From assembly GCA_007116685.1 (NCBI GenBank), contig SKIC01000293.1, positions 1 to 10,854 on the forward strand: a DNA stretch of 10,854 bases, read 5' to 3'. Made by a program: the position numbers and the translations under genes. Under the pieces are notes generated by a model that saw nothing but the letters and a program-made list of their open reading frames with translations, had not been told where the DNA came from and did not search any database. Shown piece after piece: positions 1 to 9,200 of this stretch. How positions within the stretch are numbered: the first letter of the stretch is position 1; the number at the start of each line of letters is the position of its first letter. Source of the DNA: Balneolales bacterium (GTDB lineage: Bacteria > Bacteroidota > Rhodothermia > Balneolales > Natronogracilivirgulaceae).

Positions 1-44
1 AGAATGAAGCCAAATCAACATCTTTTTTCTGTTAAATGCAACTA

Positions 45-110
45 AAAAGCGCTTTTACTCATTGTTATATGCATATTTCATGCTTGTTGCGATATTCCGT
101 AAATTCGGAA
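45..110. other. Upstream region of the phoH operon with two small dyads
   Basis: The 149 bases before the first gene hold no ORF that I can support. Two short dyads stand out: the 12-bp perfect palindrome AAAAGCGCTTTT at 45-56, and TTCCG-TAAATT-CGGAA at 95-110. Either could be an operator or a weak hairpin, but neither is followed by a T-run and neither matches an operator I know. No convincing promoter of the Bacteroidetes type (TTG, 17-23 bases, TAnnTTTG) or the sigma-70 type was found, although an operon promoter must lie here or upstream of the window. Confidence 0.25.
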
Positions 111-149
111 GCGCTAAACTTTATTAAAAATTAATCACTAAAAATTCAT

Positions 150-1118
150 TTGAAAGAAATCAAAATCTCACTCCACGGAGTTGAACCAGTATCCGTTTTG
201 GGCTTACGGGACAAATACCTGTCAAGATTGGAAGAAGCCTTTCCTGACTCAATAATTACAGCAAGAGGTACACTTATTAAATGCTCGGGTCCTGAAAAAG
301 ATTTGAATGATATTCAGGATATTTTGGAGCAAATGCTTCAAATGGCTCGAAATAATAAAGTCATTTCTATTCAGGATGTGGAAACCCTACTTGCTATCCA
401 ACAGAGCGATAGAATACTAAGCAGACCTGATAGCGAGAACTCAGATTCTGTAATTGTCCACACGCACAGTGGTTTACCAGTAACGGCGCGTACACCCGGA
501 CAAAAAGAAATTGTTGAGGCTTCAAAAAAGAATGATGTGATTTTTGCCATTGGTCCTGCAGGGACCGGTAAAACCTACACTTCTGTTGCCTTGGCCGTTA
601 AAGCTCTGAAAGAACGTAAAGTAAAAAAAATTGTACTCGTAAGACCCGCTGTTGAAGCCGGTGAGAGCCTTGGATTTTTGCCCGGTGATTTAAAAGAAAA
701 AATCGATCCTTACCTGCGCCCTCTTTACGATTCCCTTGAAGAAATGCTCGATTATGAGCGACTTCAAGCAAATATGGAGAAAAATATCATAGAAATTGCG
801 CCTTTAGCCTATATGAGAGGGCGCACCTTGAACAATTCATTTGTAATTCTTGATGAGGCACAGAATGCCACGCAAATGCAAATGAAAATGTTTCTAACCA
901 GATTAGGTGTGAACAGTCGGGCTATTATTACAGGAGATATTACGCAAACAGACCTCCCACGGAAAAAGCACAGTGGACTGGCGCCTATTCAACACATTTT
1001 GAAAGATGTGAATGGAATTTCTTTTGTTTATCTAAGCGAAGCCGATGTTGTAAGGCATAAACTTGTGCGTGATATCATCAACGCTTATGAAAAATATGAG
1101 GAAAATGACGAAGACTAA
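150..1118 (+). CDS. phoH: PhoH-family ATPase (YbeZ/PhoH-like)
   Basis: A 322-residue cytoplasmic P-loop ATPase of the PhoH/YbeZ family, whose members are linked to RNA handling and ribosome maturation or quality control, often with the endoribonuclease YbeY. The N-terminal part (about 1-110) resembles the KH-like domain of PhoH proteins. The ATPase domain carries Walker A GPAGTGKT at 135-142, the conserved stretch VRPAVEAGESLGFLPGD, and Walker B ILDEAQN with DEAQ at 235-238, followed by ITGDITQTDLP. Length matches the family (about 320-350). The start is TTG at 150; it gives MKEIKISLHG, which resembles family N-termini, and no better in-frame ATG lies nearby, but there is no clear Shine-Dalgarno. 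It is the first gene of the plus-strand operon and overlaps the next gene. ybeY, its usual partner, is not in the window. Confidence 0.95.
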   Translation: MKEIKISLHGVEPVSVLGLRDKYLSRLEEAFPDSIITARGTLIKCSGPEKDLNDIQDILEQMLQMARNNKVISIQDVETLLAIQQSDRILSRPDSENSDSVIVHTHSGLPVTARTPGQKEIVEASKKNDVIFAIGPAGTGKTYTSVALAVKALKERKVKKIVLVRPAVEAGESLGFLPGDLKEKIDPYLRPLYDSLEEMLDYERLQANMEKNIIEIAPLAYMRGRTLNNSFVILDEAQNATQMQMKMFLTRLGVNSRAIITGDITQTDLPRKKHSGLAPIQHILKDVNGISFVYLSEADVVRHKLVRDIINAYEKYEENDED

Positions 1119-1917
1119 TAAAGAATTTGTTTCTGCCTTGTATGAAGGCACATTTTCAGTAGGTAGCGACCACTCTTTTAAACCGATTGATAAGGATGAT
1201 GATCCGGATAAAGGAGCGCTAAAATTATCGCTCAATCCATTCCTCATCAAAACTTCAGACCGTGTGATTCTGATAGATAGCGGCGCCGGTGATTTTGCAA
1301 ATGAGCCTCATTTTCCCATCATGCAAGAAAATCTTGCTGAATTTGGTCTTACAGAATACGACGTTACCGATATAATTTTGAGTCATCTACACAGTGATCA
1401 TATAGGTGGTCTGGCGTACAAAGAAAATGGGCATTTCGAGATGAGTTTCCAGGATGCAACAATTCACGTATCAGGTAAAGAGTGGGAAAAAATGCGAGAT
1501 GCCGATATCCAAGACGATCATCTTTCTCTTTTCTTCACTTATTTAGATACCTTTGGTGAGTTTAACTTTTTGGATGATGGCGATTCTCCCCTGCCTGGAA
1601 TCACAGTTGAAGAAATTGGTGGACACACAGAGTTTCACCTTGCGATATTTGCAGATATTAATGATGTTGGCTACGTGATGGCGGGAGATGTTTTGGGAAC
1701 CAAAGGAGCCATCAACCGGAAATATGCAGCCAAATACGATTTTGATGGAAAACAAAGTATGAAGATGCGTGAGTACCTCACCAAAAGAGCCTACGAGGAA
1801 AACAGGATTTTCATGTGCTATCACGAAACTTACACACCGCTATTTAAGCTGACGTCTTTCGATAACAAAAAAGGATATACCACAGAAAGTGTAACTGATT
1901 ATGAATCCATACGCTGA
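1105..1917 (+). CDS. Metallo-beta-lactamase-fold hydrolase
   Basis: A 270-residue MBL-fold metallo-hydrolase with a complete dinuclear metal site. The ligands, by comparison with the family, are HLHSDH (H94, H96, D98, H99), H174 in GGHT, D195 in MAGDVLG and H240 in CYHET. The overall pattern (NPFLIKTSDRVILIDSGAG, then SHLHSDHIGG) is that of AHL-lactonase-like or general MBL hydrolases. The substrate cannot be read from sequence, so no symbol is given. There is no signal peptide, so it is probably cytoplasmic. The reading frame is open back to a TTG at 1063, but the ATG at 1105 is preferred: it gives the shortest overlap with phoH (14 nt), and a GAGG lies just upstream at 1098-1101, though only 3 nt away. 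ATGs at 1087 and 1096 remain possible. Its 3' end overlaps the next gene by 17 nt, suggesting coupled translation. Confidence 0.88.
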   Translation: MTKTNKEFVSALYEGTFSVGSDHSFKPIDKDDDPDKGALKLSLNPFLIKTSDRVILIDSGAGDFANEPHFPIMQENLAEFGLTEYDVTDIILSHLHSDHIGGLAYKENGHFEMSFQDATIHVSGKEWEKMRDADIQDDHLSLFFTYLDTFGEFNFLDDGDSPLPGITVEEIGGHTEFHLAIFADINDVGYVMAGDVLGTKGAINRKYAAKYDFDGKQSMKMREYLTKRAYEENRIFMCYHETYTPLFKLTSFDNKKGYTTESVTDYESIR

Positions 1918-2704
1918 TTTAATTTCGAAATCTGCCTCTTTTCTGAAAGAGCAAAAAATAGTCCATAATCCAAAAGCAGCGGTTATTCTGGGTTCCGGTC
2001 TTGGTGATTTTACTGATTATATCGAAGATGCCAAATCTATTGACTACGGTGATATCCCCGGATTCCCTACCGTAAGCGTGGTTGGACATAAAGGCAGTTT
2101 GTTTTCTGGAAAAGTACAGGGCGTGGAGACTATAGCTTTCGCAGGCAGGTTTCATTTCTATGAAGGATATCCACTTACAAAAACCATTGTCCCTGTATTA
2201 CTGGCGAAAGAATTAGGATGTGAATTGCTTGTCGTTTCAAATGCTGCCGGTAGCGTTAATTACCGTTTTAGAGTTGGGGATTTGATGCTGATTGACGATA
2301 TCATGCATTTAGGTAGAAAACTTTCCGTGAGCAATAAGCAGGAAACCTTTCGATATACAAACGAAGAAATGGTTGACCGAGTGGAGCGCATCGCGGCTGA
2401 TTCCGAAATTGCCGTACGCAAAGGTTGCTATCTTTATATGACAGGTCCTACTTACGAAACAAAGGCAGAAATCCGCGCTTTTCGATTGATTGGGGTTGAT
2501 ACCGTGGGGATGTCAACGGCACCGGAACTTCTTGAAGCAAAGCGCCTGGGAATGGAAACTATCGGGATCTCTTTGGTTACGAATATGGCAACCGGCGTAA
2601 GCAAAACAACTTTGGATCACAGCGAGATCAAAGAAGCCGCTGAGATGAGAAAAGAAGACTTCGCCCGGCTTGTTGCAGCCATCGTGCATCAAGAATGTGG
2701 CTAA
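1901..2704 (+). CDS. punA: Purine-nucleoside phosphorylase (6-oxopurine, trimeric type)
   Basis: A 267-residue PNP of the low-molecular-mass trimeric family. It cleaves inosine and guanosine type nucleosides with phosphate to free base and (deoxy)ribose-1-phosphate in purine salvage. Active-site residues line up with human PNP, offset by one near the N-terminus: S32 in LGSGLGDF, H63 in VGHKG, and R83, H85, Y87 in GRFHFYEG. Further on are E186 in GPTYET, M204 in VGMSTAPE and N228 in LVTNMATG. The Glu/Asn pair is the one that selects 6-oxopurines in this family. Length is typical (about 270-290). The ATG at 1901 sits inside the end of the MBL gene. The next gene starts within 7 nt of the stop codon. 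Confidence 0.95.
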   Translation: MNPYADLISKSASFLKEQKIVHNPKAAVILGSGLGDFTDYIEDAKSIDYGDIPGFPTVSVVGHKGSLFSGKVQGVETIAFAGRFHFYEGYPLTKTIVPVLLAKELGCELLVVSNAAGSVNYRFRVGDLMLIDDIMHLGRKLSVSNKQETFRYTNEEMVDRVERIAADSEIAVRKGCYLYMTGPTYETKAEIRAFRLIGVDTVGMSTAPELLEAKRLGMETIGISLVTNMATGVSKTTLDHSEIKEAAEMRKEDFARLVAAIVHQECG

Positions 2705-2710
2705 TTGCTC

Positions 2711-3328
2711 ATGAATACCATTTTATCAGAAACGGAAACCTCTTTCACTGAAAAAGGATCGCGGTTTTTAAATTATCTCTTTCCTGTTTCTGATACGGAT
2801 GACATTGCGGAAAAACTAGAGTCTCTAAAAGAACGCTATCCTGATGCCACACATCATTGCTATGCCTGGCGTCTTGGCCCTCAGCCCATTTCAGAATTTG
2901 CCAATGACGATGGCGAACCTTCTGGCACAGCCGGACTTCCGATTCTGAATAGCCTGAAATCCTTTGATGTGGTCAATGCCCTTTGTGTTTCTGTCAGATA
3001 TTACGGTGGTACCAAACTAGGTAAACCGGGATTGATTGCAGCTTATCGTGAAGCGGCAGAATCATGTTTAAACGAAGCAAAAATTGGTCAGTTGATACCT
3101 ATAACTCGTTTTTACATTGAGTTTCCTTATCAGGAGCAGAAAACGATTGACCAACTTGTTCACTCTTATTCTTTAAAAACGCTTCAAAGTGATTATGGGA
3201 GTCTGGTAAAAACGGAGATTGAAGCCCCTAGCGAAGAAGCAAGTAAAGCACTTTCTCATCTCAAAGAGCTATCCTACCGTGATATAATTATTAGTGATAT
3301 TTCAGAAGGGTTTGGTGTTGAGATCTGA
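2711..3328 (+). CDS. yigZ: YigZ/IMPACT-family protein (UPF0029)
   Basis: A 205-residue protein of the YigZ/IMPACT family, a widespread cytoplasmic family whose bacterial members have a loosely defined role, probably nucleotide or RNA binding. The N-terminal UPF0029 domain carries the signature stretches ATHHCYAWRLG, FANDDGEPSGTAGLPIL and VSVRYYGGTKLGKPGLIAAY. The C-terminal ferredoxin-like DUF1949-type domain follows (about 135-205). Length is close to that of E. coli YigZ. The frame is open from a TTG at 2705, but the ATG at 2711 is the better start because it yields MNTILSETETSFTEKGSRF, similar to family N-termini. The TGA stop shares one base with the ATG of the next gene (3326-3330), so translation is probably coupled. 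Confidence 0.92.
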   Translation: MNTILSETETSFTEKGSRFLNYLFPVSDTDDIAEKLESLKERYPDATHHCYAWRLGPQPISEFANDDGEPSGTAGLPILNSLKSFDVVNALCVSVRYYGGTKLGKPGLIAAYREAAESCLNEAKIGQLIPITRFYIEFPYQEQKTIDQLVHSYSLKTLQSDYGSLVKTEIEAPSEEASKALSHLKELSYRDIIISDISEGFGVEI

Positions 3329-4461
3329 TGAAAATTCTCTATCTGTGCCATCCTGATAATTATCACATCGAGAAATGGGTAAAAGGGCTCACCCGAAAAG
3401 GTGTGGATATACATCTCGCAGGATTTCAGAAATTTGAGAGTCCGCAGGTTCCATATACTGCTTTTCCTACTCTATTTGATGAAATTAGGTTTGTAGATTT
3501 TTTGAAATTTGCGCCGGATATAGTGGCACTTCAAAAGAAAGTGAAAGCGGATATTCTCTTCCCTTCATTTGCACCTACGTTTGGCTTGGCAACACTTATG
3601 AGCGGTTTACAGCCGTACATTATACAAACATGGTCACGAGATATTGGTCAGGATCCAAATCTTACGCTGAGGGAAAAATGGATGGTGAACAATATCTCAT
3701 ACCGGGTTTCACAAAATGCGGCCGGTATTACAACGGATGGCATGGCATATAAAGATATCATGCTAAAAAAGTGGCCTGAATTTAGTCCCAAAACTCTTGG
3801 CACTCCATGGGGAATTGACCTCTCTGTATTTTCGTACAGTAACGAAAAAGCCCAGAAGTTTCGTAAGAGATGGAATATTCCTGCCCAAGCCAATAATCTC
3901 ATTACCAGCACACGCGGTGTTGGTTCTTTTTATCAGGCGGAAGAGTCGTTGGCAGGTATTAAAAAATCTGCTCAAACTTTCAAAGATTCCTATTTCTTGA
4001 TTCTCACTTTGGAACATGAGCAAACTGCTGAAGTGAAATCTTTGCTTACTGAACTCGGAGAGATTAAAAATGTGCGAATCATAGATCGCTTATTAAGCGA
4101 AGCTGAGATGACTGAAATGTGGTCTGCGACAGATTTTTTTATATCAACGCCCTGGTTCGATGGCGTTTCAGAGGGTTTATCGGAAGGACGAGCGATGAAG
4201 GCGATACCTCTTTTAAATCGTCTTCCTTCCAATCTGGAACGAGCAAATGAAAAAGTACATGCTTTGTATACTCCCGCAGAAGAAATTACGGCACAGGATA
4301 TTTACGATGTTATTGACCGGGCCTTAACACTTTCGGATGTTGAAAGAGCCTCAATGCTCAAAACCAATGAAGACTGGGTTGCTGAAAACGCCGATGTGAG
4401 CAAAACGCTGGATTCTCTAATCAACTTATTTGAAGACGTTTTGAGGAATCATCATGGCTAA
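3328..4461 (+). CDS. GT-B glycosyltransferase, GT4-like
   Basis: A 377-residue protein with a two-domain GT-B layout. The N-terminal Rossmann-like acceptor domain begins MKILYLCHPDNYHIEKWVKGL. The C-terminal nucleotide-sugar domain carries the pattern STPWFDGVSEGLSEGRAM. Read against the GT4 E-x7-E motif, D278 takes the place of the first Glu and E286 matches the second, a conservative change. No signal peptide or membrane segment is seen, so it probably acts at the inner face of the cytoplasmic membrane on a lipid-linked or surface glycan. Donor and acceptor cannot be inferred. It overlaps the upstream gene by 1 nt and the second glycosyltransferase by 8 nt, so the two enzymes are likely made together and may act in one glycan pathway. 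Confidence 0.85.
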   Translation: MKILYLCHPDNYHIEKWVKGLTRKGVDIHLAGFQKFESPQVPYTAFPTLFDEIRFVDFLKFAPDIVALQKKVKADILFPSFAPTFGLATLMSGLQPYIIQTWSRDIGQDPNLTLREKWMVNNISYRVSQNAAGITTDGMAYKDIMLKKWPEFSPKTLGTPWGIDLSVFSYSNEKAQKFRKRWNIPAQANNLITSTRGVGSFYQAEESLAGIKKSAQTFKDSYFLILTLEHEQTAEVKSLLTELGEIKNVRIIDRLLSEAEMTEMWSATDFFISTPWFDGVSEGLSEGRAMKAIPLLNRLPSNLERANEKVHALYTPAEEITAQDIYDVIDRALTLSDVERASMLKTNEDWVAENADVSKTLDSLINLFEDVLRNHHG

Positions 4462-5548
4462 AAAAGTTGCAATAATTTCGTCTGTCCATGATGCGCGAGA
4501 CCCACGTATTTCCATAAGAATTCCGTTGATTCTGAAAGATGAGTTTGATGTTTTTCTGCTGGCCGGATTTAATGATTCTTATGCTTCCGATGAATCTTAT
4601 CGCCAAGAATATGAAAACGGATTTGTCTGGATTCCTCTCCTAAGAATGATATCTCCTGCCGAAAGAATATTACGGCAATCACAAATCTATTCATGGATTC
4701 GGGAAAACAAGCCGGAGATTATTTGGTGTAACGATCCCGAATTACTACCACTCTGCTTCGCAATTCGAAAAATTCAAAAGACAAAAGTTATTTTCGATTT
4801 ACATGAAGATGTTTTTGACCCTGGCTATCCCAGAAAACCCTTTTTGCGTAGTGTCGTTTCCTTAGGTTTAGAAAATGCTGATTTAGTGGTTTTTGCTTTT
4901 GAACGCGAACTCAGACCTTATCATCCAGAGGCTAAGGTTTCTGCTATCGAACTTTTGAATTATTACCCATCTCCTCTCAAAAAAGAAAGCAAAAAACCTG
5001 AATTACGAGATTCTATTTTTTTATTCACAGGTATCGTACATAAAAGTCGTGGATTGGCCGACTACCTCGAAATTTTAACTATACTCTCTAATAAATCTCC
5101 TGAAATAAGAGGTGTAATTGCCGGCAGATGTTATGAGCAATCACATTTAAAATGGCTGAAGCAAGAAATCACAAAGCAAAAATTAGATAGTAAAATCACG
5201 TTGATGGGTGGTAAGGAGTATATCAGCTGGTTCACATTGCAAGAATTACAACGGACTTCTTTACTGGGTGCTATGCTGTATCCCAAAGATTTTATGAATT
5301 GGCAATATCCAACGAAATTATATGAGTACACGGTGAACCAACTTCACTATATCGCCTCTGATGAATCATCATTCAGAGCATTTGACGAGAAATATGGTGG
5401 CGGATTTATTTACGATTCATCGAACTCTGATTTTAGGAATCAGATCGAAGAATGGCTAGTAAACAAAGATTCGAAATTCACCAATTTAGAAGCACCATGC
5501 TGGATGAATCAAAAATCCAATCTACTCGGTAAATTAGCAGTTTTATAA
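4454..5548 (+). CDS. GT-B glycosyltransferase (second of a pair)
   Basis: A 364-residue glycosyltransferase, distinct in sequence from the one before it. The N-terminus (KKVAIISSVHDARDPRISIR) is a Rossmann-like acceptor domain of GT4-type enzymes. IIWCNDPELLPL and VIFDLHEDVF are typical inner strands and loops. The C-terminal domain contains PTKLYEYTVNQLHYIASD at about 286-303, matching the 'P-x-K-x-x-E' donor-site region, with E291 the likely ribose- or phosphate-contacting Glu. It has one of the few good Shine-Dalgarno sequences in the window (GAGG at 4443-4446, 7 nt before the ATG). It is the last gene of the operon and stops 8 nt from the convergent transglycosylase; no intrinsic terminator is visible there. 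The substrate is unknown. Confidence 0.82.
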   Translation: MAKKVAIISSVHDARDPRISIRIPLILKDEFDVFLLAGFNDSYASDESYRQEYENGFVWIPLLRMISPAERILRQSQIYSWIRENKPEIIWCNDPELLPLCFAIRKIQKTKVIFDLHEDVFDPGYPRKPFLRSVVSLGLENADLVVFAFERELRPYHPEAKVSAIELLNYYPSPLKKESKKPELRDSIFLFTGIVHKSRGLADYLEILTILSNKSPEIRGVIAGRCYEQSHLKWLKQEITKQKLDSKITLMGGKEYISWFTLQELQRTSLLGAMLYPKDFMNWQYPTKLYEYTVNQLHYIASDESSFRAFDEKYGGGFIYDSSNSDFRNQIEEWLVNKDSKFTNLEAPCWMNQKSNLLGKLAVL

Positions 5549-5556
5549 TCGGAGGA

Positions 5557-6201
5557 TTACAAATAATGGCGTCTGAAGTATTCGAAATAAGAATTGACGC
5601 GCGCAATTAACGTCATGGTTTCATCATAGGGAGGATAACCACGGAATCTGGCAACGGCACCCGGACCGGCATTCCATGCACTTATAGTTAGTGCGAGATT
5701 TCCACCGTAGTTATTATTGTATTTATCTATCAAATAAACACAAATGAGCAAATTTATGGCAGGATCAAAAAGATCACTAGGCTGTAAATTTCTCAATCTC
5801 TCACGATCTACATATCTGAATTCATGATTCATATTATATAAAGAGCGAGCAGCCGTTCTACCGGTTTCGTAAGTAATTTGTGTAAGGCCGATAGCATTTT
5901 TATGAGAAACGGCATTAGGGTCAGCAGCGGATTCAGCAGAAATTAAAGACCGTAGAAAATTAGCACTAACGGTAACACCGGGTCTTGTGAAGCTTAAAGT
6001 TGAGAAATAACGAATCATTTCATCGAATTCTTTCAGCCGTTCCAGGGTCATACGTGGCGGAACTTCATGAGCATGGCGCTTTACGTAATCCTGTAACATA
6101 ACAGATTGAGTACGATACTCGTTAGCTCTAGGCTGAGCTTCTACAGCGCTTGTGCTAAAAATAAAAAGCGTTACGAATAGATAAGCTGTAAAGCTTTTCA
6201 T
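5557..6201 (-). CDS. Secreted lytic transglycosylase (SLT domain)
   Basis: A 214-residue exported murein lytic transglycosylase of the Slt/MltC-like SLT fold, which cleaves the MurNAc-GlcNAc bond in peptidoglycan to give 1,6-anhydro ends. The chosen start gives a clear signal peptide: MKSFTAYLFVTLFIFSTSAVEA, with probable cleavage after A22. There is no lipobox Cys, so it is likely a soluble periplasmic protein. SLT motifs appear in order: SLISAES with catalytic E90, NAIGLTQ at 102-108, and AWNAGPG at 175-181. The frame stays open upstream to 6309, with in-frame ATGs at 6288 and 6309, but these starts would put about 30 polar residues before the signal peptide. It is convergent with the glycosyltransferase and divergent from the next gene, so it is probably transcribed alone. 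Confidence 0.9.
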   Translation of the reverse strand: MKSFTAYLFVTLFIFSTSAVEAQPRANEYRTQSVMLQDYVKRHAHEVPPRMTLERLKEFDEMIRYFSTLSFTRPGVTVSANFLRSLISAESAADPNAVSHKNAIGLTQITYETGRTAARSLYNMNHEFRYVDRERLRNLQPSDLFDPAINLLICVYLIDKYNNNYGGNLALTISAWNAGPGAVARFRGYPPYDETMTLIARVNSYFEYFRRHYL

Positions 6202-6295
6202 AAATTTGCTGGAAAGAAGTTCCGTTTTGTCGGTAATTACTCGCACACCCTTAGTGTATGAATTCTTATTCAGTTTCTTAATATCCATCATAATT

Positions 6296-9200
6296 GTGCT
6301 AAAAAACAAATTTATTTTCGGTTCAAAAAGCTTTTCTAAACTCGCAGTTTCGTTTATTACGCTAATCCTGTGCCAAATTTACCCCGAAATTGTACATGCG
6401 CAGGACTCCGATAACTTCCTACTCGTTCGAGATACTCCAGCAGCTTTTCAATCAATTACTTTGCGGCCGGATGTTGTGGCATTCGGTGATATCACCAATA
6501 ATGGCTTTGACGACATCGTTTTTGCAGAAAATGGACGTAATCCTCAATTCCTATTATACAATCCTGATTCCAACGCTTTCTTCCGTCCTGTTTATGAGAA
6601 TTTCTTACAGGCAAATGGAAATCTGAGAAATCTGCCCAGTGGAATTGTTAGCAATTATGGTCCTATCGCAATCATTGATATCACAAATGATGGACAGAAT
6701 GAGGTCGTTTTTTTTAGCTCCAGGTTTGGCACCAACGCCTTTGCCTCAACTTGGGTAGATACCATTATGACGGTTACTCCTCCTACAGCCGGCTTAAATA
6801 ACGTTTCATTTCGGGGCTCAACCGGTGTTCAGTTTGGTGATATCAACCAGGATGGGAAATTGGATATGCACATGACAAGCGAAGCAGCTCAGAATATCCG
6901 TAATTGGTTGGTTTATAATATTTTCAATCTGGAAGGTGAACCACACAACAATACAAGTGACGATGATGCTGTTCGGATTTCAGCTGCCAGCCGTAGCAAT
7001 TATCTTTTTGACTTCGACAATGATGGTTGGCTGGACCTCTATGTGAATAATGGAGGAGGTCAGCAAGATGAGTTATATAGGGGTACTCAAAATGGATTTA
7101 AAGAACAGGCTGGTCATCCTTTAACTGAAATAAGCAGTTCCTGGGCTTCGGCGATTGGAGATTTCAACAATAATGGATTGTTAGATATTTACAGAACAAA
7201 TCCCGGAAGCAATCGGAATAGCTTTTTTGTGAATCAAGGAAACTTAGAGTTTAGTAGGAATACTTCGGACATCTCAGCTTTAGACCGATTGGATAGTCGC
7301 GGCGCAACCTGGGCTGATATTGAAAATAATGGGTGGCTGGATCTCGCAGTGGCTGAAAATGCCGCTTCCGTATCTCTTTACAGAAATCTAAAGGACGGCA
7401 GCTTCCAAAAAATGGCTGATGAACCCATCATGAACTTTGTAGGAAACTGGCGCCACGTAATTTTCTTTGATTTGAACCAAAATGGGAAACTTGATGCACT
7501 CACTTTAGGCAAACATAGTGGCTCACCAGTAACGGTATATAGAAACGTGAGCGATAATAACAACAATTGGATTGGTGTTCGCTTATCACAAACAAATGCG
7601 TTTCAGGATCAGGCGTTTGGAGCTACACTGGAACTCACCGCAACGATTGGCGGACAACAGATAACTCAGAAGGGAGTTTATAATCCATTTCAAGGGCGTT
7701 TTAGTCAGCACCCTACCCCGGTTCACTTCGGGCTGGAAAACGCTACTTCTGCAACTTTGCGAATTACCTGGCCAAGCGGACTTCAAACTACCCATAATCT
7801 GGGAGCATCTGATATAAACACCTATCTCTTCTTTGAAGAACCAATAGCGGGAAAACTCAATCAATCCTCAGAAGACATAACTTTGATTGCAAGTCTTCGT
7901 GATGTAGCACGAGATACCATTTATTTCAACAATATTGGAATGGCTGATGTTGCTATCTCCGCTATTGAGAATTCAAATCCTCACATTACTGTTGAATCAT
8001 TTACTCAGAATGTTGCTGTACGGGATCAGGGCTATGTTGCCATTTTGTATTCCCCAACCGAGTTCGAAGATCTTCAGGTACGCAGTGATACCGTTTTTGT
8101 AAGCAGTAACGCCATAGACGGTCACTTCCCTCTTGTATTCACTACAGACGGACGAACAAATCCTGCTGAGTTTTCGAAGTTCCACGACGAAGAAAACCCG
8201 CTTTTAAGCAGAAGCAGCGCTGCTCAAAAATCCATTTGGGCTGATTTTACAGGAAACGGTTTAAAAGACGTCATCATCCTTATTGAAAACGCTAATAACC
8301 GACTCTATTTCCAAACTGAACGTAGTGAATTTGTCTTTCAAGAAAATAGCATCATTTCAAACGAAGGTCGGTTCAGTACAGCCGGAATTGCAGGGGATTA
8401 TAATAGAGACGGCTTGGTGGATGTTTTTATGACCAATCCGGATGGCGAAAATTACTTCTACAAAAACCAGGGTTCCGGTAACTTCACAAGAAAATACGTT
8501 CATGGAATTTCCGGACGATTCAGAACTTCCACCGGTGCAAGTTTTTACGACTTCAATAAAAATGGATTCCTGGATTTATTTATTACCAATTCTTCCGGGC
8601 AAACGAATGAGATTTTGCTATTTGAGAACGATAGCACCTATGTTTCTGTAAGTGCCGGTGATATCACATCTAGAAATAATTACGCTGTTTCGCATTTAAT
8701 CAGAGATCTTGATGGTGATGGCTGGCCGGAAATCGTTGTCACGAATAGAAATACACTTACCGGGATTTCATTTATTGAGTTCTACAGAGGTAATCCTGAT
8801 GTAACTTTTACCAGAATTCAAGTACCCGGAATTACTGATGCTCCTTATCAATCTGCCGGAGTAGCCAGTTTTGACTTTGATTCGAATGGACTTCCTGACC
8901 TCCTGTTTCTAAATGATATTGGTTCTATTCCCATGCGAATGTACCGAAACGAGGGTGAACTTAATTTCAGCAGACATAACGAAGCATTTCTTAGCAGTTT
9001 TCGCAGTTCACCAAGTGATTTGGTATTTCTTGATTACAACCTGAATGGATTTACCGATGTATTCATAACAGACATTCAATTCAACAATCCTAATGTATTG
9101 TTAGAATCTATTGACGGACCAAATTTCATTCAAATCAATGCCGGTGAATTGGTAACAGAAGCCGACAGAGCTAGTTTTGGTGCTGCTTTGTTGGATTTCA

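Noticed and set aside
95..110. Dyad TTCCG-TAAATT-CGGAA as a terminator of an upstream gene
   Set aside because: The stem is only 5 bp and no T-run follows it.
1063..1104. Longer N-terminus of the MBL hydrolase from TTG at 1063
   Set aside because: It would overlap phoH by 56 nt and adds a non-conserved stretch; the ATG at 1105 with a nearby GAGG is a better start.
6181..6208. TAAATTTG at 6201-6208, matching the Bacteroidetes -7 promoter consensus TAnnTTTG
   Set aside because: No TTG lies at the expected spacing upstream, and the site overlaps the start of the transglycosylase; probably chance.
7586..7864. Open frame on the minus strand within the large repeat protein, and similar antisense or out-of-frame ORFs elsewhere
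   Set aside because: They lie fully inside well-supported genes, have no recognisable domains and look like shadows of the real coding frames.
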